Shown here: in pieces, positions 14,001 through 26,576 of the stretch
Layout: every line of letters begins with the position of its first letter
Numbering within the stretch: the first letter of the stretch is position 1
Source: Aphelocoma coerulescens
Lineage: Eukaryota; Chordata; Aves; Passeriformes; Corvidae
Assembly: GCF_041296385.1 (NCBI RefSeq)
Contig: NC_091020.1
Coordinates: 33,491,001-33,555,000 of the forward strand
Reading direction: 5' to 3'
DNA: 64,000 nt
Position numbers and translations under genes: made by a program
Notes under the pieces: generated by a model
The model's database searches: none
What the model saw: the letters and a program-made list of their open reading frames with translations, nothing else
Told to the model about the DNA's origin: nothing

Positions 14001-14580
14001 TCCATCAGTCACAACCACAGCATTGAGCTAAATGCAGTAGAAAACCACACCAACTGTGTGGTGATGAAATGAATTCAGTACACACCATAAATCTCAGAAG
14101 TAGTCCTAAAAGCATCACTCATCACACACTGCACACATCCATTGTTACCAGGATCTCCAGTCCTGAACTTAAAGGTTTCCTTCTTGAATGAGGAACTGGG
14201 TGAGTATTTTCCATTGGGTAGCACTGATGCATTTGCAGATCACATGGGCAACCCCAGCTCAGCAGAGGGTGCCCTGGTGGCACCTGCAGACGGTTTCTCA
14301 CCTTATGCCATGGCACAAATCAGGGCACAAATGCCTGAGCTCATGGCCCGCAGCTCTTGCCCTCCTCAGCAAACCTCACCTTTGCCGCCCTCTCACTCCT
14401 TTCTCCTTCCACCTGTCCCTCCTCAGCAGCACCCTGTACTTTCTGCAACGAGCTGATGCCCACCCTCATTTTGGCATGCTCCTGAATTGCTAAGAGGCCT
14501 GCTTCCAAAATCCCATTTTTCATGTCTGCAGAGACTGTCCAGTTCCCAGTACAGTGTCACATTTCCCAGCACCAGGTGTT
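11001..14580. other. Non-coding with homeodomain-motif cluster
   Basis: No gene recognised. From about 12340 to 12480 the sequence is dense in TAAT/ATTA cores, including ATTAATTTAATTA, CATTAATTAGG and CTAATTGCT. A short imperfect tandem of an ACACCAGGATGC unit lies at about 13499-13540. The 181-aa plus frame at 13371-13916 has no recognisable homology. Confidence 0.35.
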
Positions 14581-14582
14581 AC

Positions 14583-14780
14583 CACAGAATCATTTACTTT
14601 GGAAAAGATCTCTAAGATCACTGAGTCCAGCCATTTTCCAGCACCACCAAGGCCACCACTGATTCATGTCCCCAAATGCCACACTCACACAGGGTTTAAA
14701 TTCTTCCCGGGATGGGAACTCCACCACTGCCCTGGGCAGCTGTGCCAGGGCTGGACAGCCCTTTCTGTGAAGAAATTTTA
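14583..14780 (-). repeat. CR1 LINE 3' fragment (diverged)
   Basis: A diverged reverse-oriented CR1 end: CACAGAATCATTTACTTTGG, then GGGAACTCCACCACTGCCCT and the CCCTTTCTGTGAAGAAATTT block that normally lies about 200 bp inside the 3' end. Confidence 0.85.
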
Positions 14781-17162
14781 GTACTTGTTTGGAAATATCT
14801 AATTTCTCTGTTGCCATACACACTTACACAACACAGGCAGTGCTGCCTGCTATTTACATGCTTCCTGGCACCCTAATAGAAAGGATGTTCAGGTTTTAGT
14901 GGGACTCCTCCTGTCAGAACAATTCCCACATGCTCTGTATGGGTTCTGGCTGTTCTGGAAGCATCAGGGCTGTGATGGTGGAGAGGGAAGTGTCACATAA
15001 TTTCAGGAGCACATGGAGTGGAAGCACAATTCAAAATCTTTCTCTTATTAATATTTGATGCGTTGTTTTCTTTCATCCATGCTGGAGAAATCAGAGGAGT
15101 TAAAAGAAGCAAAATGATTTAAACCCCCACTTTCCTGTCCTGAGGGACTATAAACACCATTTTTCTTCCTTGATGTACCGAGTGAAGTCACTGACAGGTA
15201 CTGCATTAGGGAGCAGAAACTCTCTGTGCTTTTCAGTCTGTTATAAAAGAAGGAAATGCAAACCCAGCCAGGGTCTGCAGCTGGCTCGTGGCTCCCGTTT
15301 CTGCTGGTGACAGCTCACATGCGAGCCAGGAAACAGCTGCACAGGAACGGGGCAGTGACACTTGTCAGAGTGCTGGTGACACTAAACTTCAGGTCCAGCT
15401 GACTTGTTATTCAGGTCCTGTGTGGTTTGGCTTTTATACTCTCCCTTCTGGAGGTATTTGTTGTTTTTTACCAGCCTATGGCTGAGTAGATCTGTGTGGA
15501 ACTCCCGAGGACATAACCACCTTCCCCTTCACTGCTGTGGACCCCTGCAATTCTTCCACTGCAATTCCACACAGGAAAGGATCCAGGGATGAATGTGGAG
15601 TCCTCCTGATCCTTTACACATCCTACTTCATGCCCATACTGATCAAGATAAATACTTACACACAGGCATTCCACTGCCACTGGACTAATGGGTTTCCAGA
15701 AGCAGCACTGGGAAAACGTCCTGCTTGCACTGACATTTCTGCAGGACATCTTCCCCTCCTTGGAAAACCTGCTCAGAAAACAGGCTACACACATGCCAAG
15801 AGGCTGCTCAGCTGAAATTTTGAGGAGCAAACAGAATTTTTAATGGGCATATCACTATAAAGTTTGAGTTTTAATTGCATTGGGTAAGTCTTTCAGCTTG
15901 TCTTGGCACCAAGTCACAAGGAAGGTGTCTGTGTCAGGTAGTGATGAAATGATCATAAAAGTCTCCAATGACCAGCAATTTACAGAATATTACTTTCTTC
16001 TTAAGGAAAAAAGTGGAAGCTTTGTGCAAAATCATCAGTTAGTGCTTTGAATCTCAGACAAATCTGCATTCAGTGCTAGAGCGTGGGAAAGAAGCACTCC
16101 AGGGATGTGGTGGTACTGCTGCTCCTCTTGCTGCTATGACCTCTGTAGCTCTTTTTCCTGGCAGGGAATGGCAGAGGGGATGAGCAGAGTCCAGAGCCTG
16201 GGCATCTCTCAGGTGACACAGGAGGGACCCACTGGAGAAGCCACAGAACTCACAGACCTTCCAGGTGCCTCAGGGCTCCTCACGGGAGCCTCCCTTTGCA
16301 GCACAAGCACTTAATAAATTAGGTTAAAGATCTGTTAGTGCACCTCATGAAACCACTGCTCTGGCAACTACCAGGACAGGCCACGAGCTGAATGGTGAAT
16401 GGTTCCAGAGGGATTACAGGGACTGACACCACAGAGAAGCACAGAACACAAGTTTCAGTTCTGGCAGCAACTCTATTAATCCAGGTGAATGTTTCATAAA
16501 ATGAATGAGGGAGAATGATGTTTTCCTAAATGCATTTTTCTCCTTATACGGAAAAAAATGGAGAGAGATTAAAAGGCCATGTACTAATGCTAATTTTCTA
16601 CTATGTGTTTCAGTTTGCCTGTGCCAAAAAAACATTCATTCAGGGTAGGAAAGCACAGCAAAACACAGGAAATATCCAACGCAAACAAGACGCCGAACAC
16701 CTCCAATTTAAATCCCCAGCTCGTTTCCGGCCATTCTTGTGGACAAAGATCAACTGTGGAAAAATATCCATGAGAAATCTGTCCCTCCTTTCTTCCTTTT
16801 CCCTACCTATGAGTGTCTTCATAATTCTGGGTTTCCAGTGTCATACATGAAATCCCTAATTAGCTTGGTCTTTGCATGTTAAGTGCCTTAATTAGTTAAT
16901 TTTGAGTTAAACAGCTCTTTTAATTGAATGATAAAGTTAACCCATCAACCCAGGTACAAAAATCAAGTCTTATTATTATTAGGGTTTTCACTATCAAGCT
17001 TCATTATTAGTGTTTTCACTTGTTCAAAACAGTGTATTTGCACTAGTCCCAGTTAAAATTCCCAGTTAAAAGTTTCCTAGTTAAACATCCCTTTTTCAAA
17101 CTTTAAACCACTTGTACACTGTAAGAGTTGTTTCTCCTATGTTCATTGTCTGCTTTTGTGGA
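14781..17162. other. Non-coding, nothing firm
   Basis: No exon or repeat identified with confidence. The stretch 16850-16940 has several TAATTAG, TTAATTAGTTAATT and TTTAATTG cores and may be regulatory. Confidence 0.35.
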
Positions 17163-17891
17163 TGTTTTGGGAGGTATTAGATGTATTTTAATATTTTTTT
17201 AGGGTTTTGCTTTGCACTTTAGTCTCGGGACTAACTCCAAAACCCCAGTCCTAACAGCCAATTGCTATTTTTAGCCCCATAGCCGTTATTCTGCAAGTAA
17301 GCTCCATAGCAACCTGAATCTTAATGAGGGCATGTTACCACCCTTACTTCAGCTGTTACCACCCCCCTGACAACGACGAGCTATTGGTGACAGAGATGAT
17401 CTGTCAAAAGGAAAGCCCCAATCACTTTGGACCAAAGGGGTGTGCTATGGGCGGGCTGTGGGCGGGCTGGGGCGGAGCAAAGGCACTATAAAACAACGAG
17501 GCAGGCGCCAGAGCCACACAGAGACCACTGTAAATCAGCTGTGGTGGACACCGGTGCTGGGTACTTAAGCCTTACTCCTTTTAAGGAGCCTTTAATAATT
17601 TTTACCTTTGAGTTTTGGATTAGCTGAAAGTCCGCCCAGCACTGCAAGTTCTTCCACCAGAGGTCCAGTGCTGTCTAAGCCTGAAGATCTCTAATCTCTG
17701 CGCTCCTGGGGCATAACCTCCTGAGCCACTAGGATCCCAAATTTTATATTTTGCTAATTTTTGTAATTTTTCAGTTTTTCAGTTTTTCATAAACTATTTT
17801 AATTTTTACTAAGACTTGTCTCATTTCTCACACCAGTAAATGCTGGCGAGTTTTACAGCTGAATCAACTCACGATTCCCCTTAATGAAACA
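17163..17891 (+). mobile_element. Probable solo LTR (boundaries uncertain)
   Basis: This block has a retroviral promoter layout. Inverted and direct CCAAT motifs lie at about 17260 and 17415, repeated GGGCGGG GC boxes at about 17450-17475, and a CTATAAAAC TATA box at 17486-17494, followed by an AT-rich tail. The ends proposed here (TGTTTTGGG to GAAACA) lack a matching target duplication, so the borders could be wrong by 100 bp or more. No gag, pol or env is adjacent, so it would be a solo LTR. The alternative is an ordinary CpG-poor host promoter. Confidence 0.42.
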
Positions 17892-18262
17892 CCCTTCCCT
17901 GGGCTCAGAGAACCCCAGCTTCCATGGATCCCGTGGTCCCAAAGAATTTTCTATCTATTCTCATTTTCCTTCACCCAGGAGGAAACTCCATGGATCCATC
18001 TCTCCTTTAGCCACGAAAAACCCAGTTTGCTTTGATCACCAAAACCTGGCTGAGAGTCATCCAGGGACAAGGCCTGGGGCTGGGAGTGTTCATAGCTTTT
18101 TTGATTATGTTGGACACATTTTCTCCTTTCTGCCTTTGGTTCATATTTGTCCATGGGAGGGGAGTGTGTGATCTCTTTGTAGTCTTTAGATAGCCAAAGC
18201 TGGACACAGTAGGCAAGCCACACTGGATTCAATCCCAGGCCACAGCAGGGGCTTTGCAAGAC

Positions 18263-18370
18263 AGTCTTATCTCAGAAAATCAGGGATTCATGCTTGATCT
18301 TCTCATAGCAGATAGAGTTCAAATACGAATCCCTCTGCAGATTAAGAAAAATACTTAGTTTAAACAGGTC
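18263..18370 (+). repeat. Diverged direct repeat, copy 1
   Basis: Begins AGTCTTATCTCAGAAAAT and ends near TTTAAACAGGT. It aligns along its length with 19057-19160 at roughly three-quarters identity by eye. The two are either an old local duplication or two copies of a dispersed repeat I do not recognise. Confidence 0.6.
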
Positions 18371-19056
18371 TAAAGGACACACCCTCCTGCTACAGTTTTC
18401 CCAGCAGGAGCAGGGGACTTGCCAATAGAAAGTCCCCTTGCCAAGCTTCTTGTTCTTTGAAAGAACAGATTTAGCCATTCTCCATTAACACAGACCAGTA
18501 ATTAAAACCACGTGACCCAAGTGTGATTACAAAAACAATGACAACAGCGCTAAGCTTTTATGCTTTATGACAGCAAAATCCTTCACTGAATTACAGGAAT
18601 AAGCATCGTCCTGCAAACCTGTGGTTTAAGTGGGGAAGCCTTCAAAACCAGACAATGAGCTAATAGGATGGTTTTATTTTACATGAGTTGTTTCTCTGTC
18701 CTTCTCCAGGAACCAGCTGGAGTGATGCTGCCCAAGCTCAGGTGGTGCTGCTGGACAGACAGATAGAGGATGTGACCCCCACTGGGCTCAGCTGTCCAGC
18801 CTCTTACCCACAGAGGGAACAGAATCACCACAAATCACCATCTTTTCCTTCAAATGAGTTTTTCTTTCAGGCAGGAAAAGTCATCAAAGTTTTGTTTTGG
18901 CTTCCTCTTTCATTAAAAAAAAAAAAGAATGCAGGCAGATGGGAGCATGTGTGAGAGCACAAAAAGGGCTCTCCCACATCTTCGGAAAGTAGACTCTTCC
19001 AAACCTCATACCATCCTTTCTTTAGGAATATATACTTTTTTAAAAGAGTTAATTAT

Positions 19057-19160
19057 AGTCTTATCTCAGAAAATACAGGATTCTTGCCTGACATTCTTGT
19101 GGCAGCTAGAGTACCCATGTGAACCTCTCTGAAGATGAAGACTCAGTTTACACAGGTGTA
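19057..19160 (+). repeat. Diverged direct repeat, copy 2
   Basis: Partner of 18263-18370, offset by about 794 bp and in the same orientation. Shared blocks include AGTCTTATCTCAGAAAAT, the central TAGAGT and CTCTG, and the closing ACAGGT. Confidence 0.6.
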
Positions 19161-19738
19161 GCCCAATCCTCTGCCTAAACCCTGCTGAACTTTTAATGGC
19201 TCTGACACCCCAGCCTCCCCCTGTAAAAGCAAGCCTTGGGTGTCTGCCTGCACACAGGACAGGAAAGTGGGACTCTTCCAGGAAATGCTGTGTTTTCATT
19301 CCTCAAAAAAACCTCCAACAACTTCCTTCAGCTTATTTTTGTTCCCTGCTCCTCAGGTGCCACCACCCATGGGTGCCCACCAGTGGTGTCAGCCTATCAA
19401 GTGTCAAACCTTGCACTGGGGCTGCCACCTAAGCACCCAAACACATCACCCTGGCCAGGAATGACAAGAACACACACTGGAGTGGCATTTCCCCTGCACA
19501 AAAGTTCCTCTGCCTTTTTCCTTCGCAAAATAAAAGCAGCAGCCATGCCTTTTTTAAGCCCAGCTCTCTTCATATGCGATTGCATTCTGGATTTGTGGTG
19601 TGACTTCCCACATGTGAATTTTTTCCATTATCCTTGGCAGCTAGAGGAGTCAAATGCCAAGTGGTGGAAGATATTTTCTATAAGCCACAGCATTCGGCTT
19701 CCTGGCTGGTTGCAGTGTCAGTCGTGCTGTTGACTGTG

Positions 19739-20300
19739 GAGCTATCTCTGTTCCTGTATGGTGTTTAAATCCATGGAGTTGCTTCATCCCCATATGCTGT
19801 TTCCCTTTCTCACCTTTCAACTGCTTTGAACATTTTTCCAGAAATTAAAGCTTCCTTGCATAGTTTCCACATGGGTTCAAGACAAGAGATTTCCCTGGAA
19901 TGGCTTTTCTCCTCATGTTGGGAAGGTTCTGGAGAACTCCTCCAAGTTCATCCATGGTCACATTTATGATATTGCTGAGAGTTTTCCCATGGCTTTATGA
20001 CAGATGGTATTTGCTCTAAAAACAACCAAGTTTTCTGCTAGTTCAGTGTTGCTCTGTACTGGCGGTTGTCTCCTTTGGAAAATTACGTGCATTCCACCCC
20101 AAATTGCTTTTTATCTAAAACATTTGGAGTGTTGTTTTGTAGGGAATGTATTAATTTGATTTGTTCTAATTACCAGGGGATATAAAAGTCTGGGCCTCAG
20201 TGAAAGAGAATTTAAAGACAGACTTTGTCACAAAACTTTGGAACACAGACAGGAGAGCTTCATAAAGCTATTGACAATAAAACTACTGTTTCATTTCACT
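19739..20300 (+). mobile_element. Possible old solo LTR
   Basis: A TATA box (TATAAAAG at 20181-20188) is followed about 95 bp later by an AATAAA signal at 20276-20281, the spacing of an LTR R region. Upstream sequence is CCAAT-poor and no clear TG...CA ends or target duplication were found. It could also be a chance promoter-like arrangement. Confidence 0.3.
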
Positions 20301-20784
20301 GAAACAACCAAGGATCAGTAGGATCAGACTCAGCAATCTTGGTGGGCTTTAGTTGTTAATAAATTTTGTATAAAACCAGATTCTCAGCTGCTGTAAATCA
20401 ATATATCTTTATTGAGTCAAAGTAACAGTTCAACCAGCTCAGAACCCAGCCCATTGCTTTCACATCTATTTGAGAAATACGTGCAGACAATGCTGGGAAG
20501 AAAGAAAAGACAAAAAAAGTCTTTTGACAACATTAAAGTTCTGCTACCTGACAAGGACTTCAAAGGCTGGCATTCTTTACCCAAAAAGGAAAGCTGTCCT
20601 GCTCCTGCTGAGCTCAGCACTGCAGAGGGCATCCAGGAAAAGCCACTTCCCACTTGCTCCTGATTAAAATGAACATTTCTGTTGCACTGCTAAAAAAGCA
20701 GCTAAAAAGTGGCTGCACTCACGACACCAGGAGCACTGCCAAGCTAAATTACGCAGTGAAGAGGGGGAAAGGTGGGCAGATAGT

Positions 20785-20936
20785 GACAGGACAAGGGGGA
20801 ATGGTTTTAAACCAAAGGAGCAGAGATTTACATAGATATTGGGGAGAAATTGCTCCCTGTGAGGGTGGGGAGGCCCTAGCACAGGGTGCCCAGAGAAACT
20901 GTGGCTGCCCCATCCCTGGAGTCTCCATGACCTGAA
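20785..20936 (+). repeat. CR1 LINE fragment, sense
   Basis: Sense-oriented CR1: GACAAGGGGGAATGGTTTTA, GATATTGGGGAGAAATTGCT, a TGAGGGTGGGGAGGCCCTAG block and GCCCAGAGAAACTGTGGCTG. The terminal 3' block is missing. Confidence 0.9.
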
Positions 20937-22100
20937 AGAAATGAATGAGCAGCTGTTAAGACACCACAGGTCTTCAGTGCACAGGAATGAGCCAGAGCAC
21001 GTGTGAAATGAGGACATAAATTAATAAAAATCTCAGCATCTTGTTAACTACGCCCTAAGCCATGTACACCCCACAAATCAGCAGCTTTACAAACCTGCAC
21101 AACTCTTCAGCACTGCAATCCTTTCTGTTTTATACTACAACATGGAAAATTCTTTTTTAGGGATTTTTTTTTTTTTAGGTTGGTTTTTTTTTTAACATTA
21201 TGTGGTTATGGGTTACAATACCTAGGAAATTAAGGTTTATGCTACAATGTCAATGTTACCTCAACTACAGAGAAGATTGTACAATCTCAGAAGACCATCT
21301 GGCAAGAAATTGTTTTTGAAAGACATAAAAGCCAACAGATAGCACTGTTCATCAGCTTCACACCATCAGAAACCATCGGGTTTATCTTTGTACAGAGACC
21401 ATCCGTGTCATCAGTCACATAATTTAGAGTGAGAAATATATAAAGATTCTGTTCATGGCAATTACAGTTATAAAGACCAATAGAGAAATCATTTGCTGTG
21501 CTGTCAGCTCAGGGATTACAGATTTCATGTGAGGTTTTAGTGACCTTAGGGCATTAAAAGTGATATCCCTCTCAGCACAGTAGATTGAAAAGTATTGATG
21601 AGAGAGTCAAGATGAGAGAACAGCAGCTTGCTAAGACATTCCTCTGCCTCTGCCCATTTACTGCTACATTAATCTTTCCTTGATCTATTAAATTCCATTT
21701 TCTTGGACACTTATTCTGGGGACATGTAGGAAACTAGCTGAACCTATATCATCACGTCAGCTGGCACCCTAAAAGGAGTCCAAAGCCATGAACCCAAAAG
21801 GATAGGGAATATGTCACTTGGCAGTGCAGGATATGAGCTTTCCACCAACAAATCAGTGAGACTGTGGCTTCCTTTTCCCCCAGTGGCATTGGCATCAAGG
21901 CTTTTAGCTAAAACTGAAAGCATTTTCATTTTTCCAAGTTACAGAACCACACCATAACCAATATTATTTTCATAGCAAAACTGATCCTGCACAGACTGAG
22001 ACGGGAGGTACACTGACTTCATTAGGGGCAGGAGTCCACCTGCTTGTGCCTGCTCTGTACAATGTTTACTCACGTGAAACACCTGGCAAAGAATTCAAAA
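20937..22100. other. Non-coding, T-rich stretch
   Basis: No gene recognised. Poly-T runs lie at 21168-21177 and 21183-21192. Confidence 0.4.
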
Positions 22101-22104
22101 GCAG

Positions 22105-22240
22105 CTGGACTCCCCACCCCTGGCAGTGTTCCAGGCCAGGCTGGATGGGGCTCAGAGCAACCTGGGATAGTGGAAGGTGTCTCTGCCCATGACAGGGGCT
22201 GGAATAAGATGATCTCTAAGGTCCGTTCCAACCCTGCTGC
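22105..22240 (+). repeat. CR1 LINE 3' fragment, sense
   Basis: Sense CR1 3' region: CAGGCTGGATGGGGCTCAGA, GCAACCTGGGATAGTGGAAG, then GATGATCTCTAAGGTCCGTT and CCAACCC near the end. Confidence 0.9.
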
Positions 22241-23012
22241 AAAGACCTTCAGAGAGTAAAAGGTACCCAAAAAAGTAAGGTAGACCATAAGCAGTACTTT
22301 ACAAACACTAAAGGAGTGCTGCAAACAGCTTTTTTCAAAGCTTTCTGGAGGAAAAAACAGGAGGGTGAGGCTCAAGCAGACTGGAGAATAGAGTGTGGGT
22401 TTACCTGCTCTTGCACTGTAACCCTGATGGAAAATTAATTCATAGCTTTAGAATTGAAGCTTCAATATCAATTCTGAGGAGCCTTGAAGGGCTTCAGTCT
22501 GATTCAGTGGTCATGAGCTTTTAGTCCTTAATGCCCCTCAAAATGTGCCCCTCAAGGCAGCAAGTGACTCCTGCCCTGCTGAGATGATGAGCTGTGACCA
22601 TGGGTGGTCATGGCAGGACTCAAGGACATTCCTTTCTGTATCTTGGGGAAGGCTTTATCATATCCCTGTCTGGAGGAACAGAAACTCTTCTGCTGCTCCT
22701 CGTTACAGCCCCCAAATCCGTGTGTGAGCTGTTCAGTCTGAGCAGACTGCACTGCCTCTTCACCAGGCTGCAGACGAGCTGAGACTTCCTGAGTCACCAA
22801 AATTTCTGTGATGAAGCATTAGCAGAGAGAAAGGTGAAAATAAATACTTGAAAATAAAACATTTTCAGCTGGTTAGATTCCTAGGAATTTCTTATTTAAC
22901 AGAATGAAAATCTTACTTAATCTCATCTTCAGCGGTGGCCAACGCTCAGAATTGTTCATAACTTTGTTGCTCACAGACCCCACTGAATGCCAAAGGGATG
23001 GAAGGAGTGGCA
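22241..23012. other. Non-coding, nothing recognised
   Basis: No supported feature. Short open frames on both strands have no recognisable protein. Confidence 0.4.
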
Positions 23013-23092
23013 GATTTGGCAGTGCTGGATTAATGGCTGCACTTCATGATTTTAAAAGCTTCTTCCAGCCTTAATGATTTGATTCTATCCCT
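23013..23092 (+). repeat. Old CR1 3' fragment, sense
   Basis: Diverged CR1 tail: TTGGCAGTGCTGGATTAATG, then a CTTCTTCCAGCCTTAATGAT block and GATTCTAT at the end, matching the 3' terminal order of older CR1 subfamilies. Confidence 0.7.
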
Positions 23093-26000
23093 GCTGAGCT
23101 TCACTCACCACCACTGACCCCATCCAACTCTCTAGCTGCACATCTGCCATCCCTTGCAGCAGCCTCTTTACTCTGTGGCTCAGGGAAAACTTCTAATTCA
23201 ATCCAGTGTTAGTGATAATGAAGAAAACCCACTGCAATGTCCATAATCAAACTGGGATGACTTTGAAGGTGCTACAGGTGCAAATGACAGTGGCCTCAAG
23301 CCCTGAGTTCCAGCCCTCACCTCTGACTCAAGGTGTGCATGGAAGAGGGGGACAGACACAGCACATAGGGAACAAGAGGCACCTATACTCAGCTGATGTG
23401 CTCAGTTAACCAAATATACCTGGCTGTGCATCTAATTTATTTTTCTTCCTTTGTGCTGCCTGATTTGTATTCCCCAGAAATAGTCACTCTTCAGGATTTA
23501 GAAAATAATCTGCATGTTCTGGAGAAAATCAGATTTTCATCTCTTTGTCTCCCTTGCTGTCAAAATCTTACTTTATGCCTTCCTCTCGCAATTCATTTCA
23601 ACAATGGCAGTGGCACAGGTAATATTTCTCTGTGCTTGATGAACTGAGGGACACTCACATAATATAAACAAGGGACAATGACTGTGTCTGAGTCTTTGTG
23701 AAAGGTTTGAGAGCACAAGGGGGAAATGCTGTATCCCAGCAGCATCTCACTTAGCCTCACATAAAGAAAACAGCTCTGCAAACCAAGTGTCTCATCCATA
23801 TTCAAAGTTAAAATCAACTCAAGCAGCACCTCAGCAGAGTGAGTCCAGCCAGCCAGGGCTGCCTCACCCAGGATTATCATCCCTCCAACTGGTGTTGTAC
23901 TCAATTTTCTTTATTCCAGCTAGGAAAGAGAAAAAACGACTTCTCACCAGTGTGAGAGTGGGTTAATGGATGTCTCAAAGCCCCTCACTGTGATTCCTCC
24001 TGACCTCTCATGACATTTTTGGTGTAACACTCACATCTGTGCCAGAAGCAATGGGTCTAGCTGATAAAATACAATCCAAAAAGAAAATGTAGCCTTTCAC
24101 AAGGTGACATATACCTCAAAATCACTAAACTAAGCAACAAAAGCACATGGTCTAAATCCATTTTCCATTATTTCCACACATAATTGTGTTTATCCTCAGA
24201 AACCAGCTTGTACAATGTACCTAGCTGAAAGAAAAGCAGAGAAATGTCCATCATACATAACAGATGGAAGGGAGTTTATATTTTTATAATTTTGACTTAC
24301 AATTCTCTAACTGCAGCACTTCAGCTTACGAAGTTTTCAGCAGATTCCACCACTGGAATTAAGTCATGATGCTGAGCAAGTTCCAGGGAAAGGATACCCA
24401 TAACCAGCCCCATTTTTTCACTATTCACTGCATTTCTGTAAGAGTCTGAGAAGGAGAGCAGTTCCAGGAATATTCCTGTGCAGTGAAATCACAGGGCTGG
24501 TCCTTGTTAAGGGTACTGATGGCAGTGGTGAATGAGCACTGATTGTTGTTACCTCTTACATTTTAAAAGATAGTTATTGCAGATGAATAATGCATAACCT
24601 TGGAATCTCTTCCCAAGGCACGTGGAGCCCTGAGTTGAGATGCACAGCACAGGCACGTTGCTGTGATTGCCTTCAGTGTGCTGCCTTCTTGTTCTGAAAC
24701 ACAGCGTAATGATTCCTCTTAAAACATCCATTTATAAAACCCACACCCACCAGAAGTGGGGAGGATTTGTAAGAATGAACCTCTTACGGCTCCAGTGCCT
24801 CACCAACACCTCAGACCCATCTGATCACTGCTATCTGTTAGAACCAGGAAACAAAATTTGAGGGGTTTTTAAGACAGAAATCATGTTCCTGCATCACCTC
24901 AAAGGCTGCTACATGTCCTCTGCTCGCTTTCCAAAGTTAATGGGTTATTGATCACTGCTGATCAGGCAAATGTGCCACCTGATGAATATGCAGAAGCATC
25001 AGGAGTGCTCTGAGCATCACAATGTTTTCTACATGGCTGGGTTCCTCACCCCAGTATTCTGAGGGTTTTTTAAATGGCTCTCTTCTTCTTAATCTCAATT
25101 AAAATGGATTAATTTATACTCCATGCAACATCCAAGAAACCAGTTTGGAGACCTAAAGTTCCTTTAAAATGCCATGTCAACCTTGAAGCCTTGTTTTCTC
25201 CCTGCTCTTCTTGCCAGATTTCTCCTCCAAAGGAAACACAACAGTGAGCCTGGATGATGTTATTGCAAGGGATTGGGAAATTCAGCATCCCTCCGTCTTC
25301 CTGCATGAAAACCACTGCAGAACAGACAAAATCAAAGTGTCACCTTATTCTGCTTTTAAACTTCTGGTCATGTGAGTGTTTCTCTTGACAGCTCTACCTC
25401 TTTTTCCCAGTGTCTCTTATTCAGGGACAGGGTTTTCATGGCTCACAGCAATGGCATTATGAGTGGTGCTTCAAGCTTGTATTTAAGTCTTAGGAAAGTG
25501 TCTCCTCTTTAAATAATGGAGAATATTCTCTGACCTGAAAGCCCTTTTTCCTATGGGAAAGTATCAGGGAGAACTAGGAAGAACTGTGGAACTTGAAGCA
25601 CCGAGTGCTTTCACTGACAAAGCCCTGAGACAGCACTCCCAAAATGTTCTCCCCTGTAGCTTGCTCAACACACAGGAATTCTGGATAAGTAGGATTTCTA
25701 TTAGTGTCTCAGTTATGAATAGATGTAAAGTCAGGCAACATTAAAAGCAGTTTCCCAGCTGTTTCAGCATAACAATTTCTTTGTAAATAAGGTGAATGTT
25801 ATGTCAAGGCAGCTGTGAAAGTGATTTTATTGAGTCACTGGGCACAGATACCATGTAACTTATCCTTTAATTATTCTGAAACTTTGTAGATTTTGCTAAC
25901 AAATAACATGTGACAGCAGGATATTTATGGATTCCTACAGATTGTTGTGTAATTACCCTTAGAGAGCTTTGTGGTGTGTGTACTGTGGAATTGTTATGTC

Positions 26001-26465
26001 TTTATTTTGGTACGTTGCAGTCTTAAATCTCTAAGGCATCCCCTCATTCACCACCACGCCTGGCAGCCTCTTTGCATTCATGGCAAGGGAGCCTGTCAGG
26101 GAGCAGACACAAATCCTAACACGTGTCTTCCCTAAAAGAATTGACTTTTGCTGTGTTTCTTATTACTCTTCTCCCTGAAGGGTAGTAGAAGTCTTTTAGA
26201 TTGAAAACAACATCGCTGTGCCATGTGTGGAAAAAGCAGCGCTGGCTTCAGAAGTGACTTTAGTGCAAACTGTGCTTCTGTTTAGGTGACAACAACAGCT
26301 TCCTTGTAAGCTCTGTATATGAGGGACTAGGGATGAGAGTCTGATTTCCACAGCAGTCAAACTGTGCCAATCGTAGTCCAAAGCAAGCAGCTCAAAGCAG
26401 CAAGGATAAACCCCTTGGTTTTGGCAGTGATACATCACAGGGGCAAGTTCAGAAAGTCATAAAGT
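23093..26465. other. Non-coding, nothing recognised
   Basis: No gene or repeat supported on either strand. Confidence 0.4.
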
Positions 26466-26576
26466 GCTCTCAGTTCAAAGGGAATTTAAAGCTCATCTCT
26501 TTTCCACCCTCTGCCATGGGCAGGGACACCTTCCACTAGATGGGGTTGCTCCAAGCCCTATCCAGCCTTGAAGTCC
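26466..26576 (-). repeat. CR1 LINE 3' fragment
   Basis: Reverse-oriented CR1 3' region with CCCTCTGCCATGGGCAGGGA, CACCTTCCACTAGATGGGGT and TGCTCCAAGCCC blocks. Confidence 0.88.

Larger units (their letters stand above)
17892..19738. other. Non-coding with a diverged direct duplication
   Basis: No gene recognised. Two copies of a roughly 105-bp sequence lie at 18263-18370 and 19057-19160; see their own entries. Confidence 0.4.
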
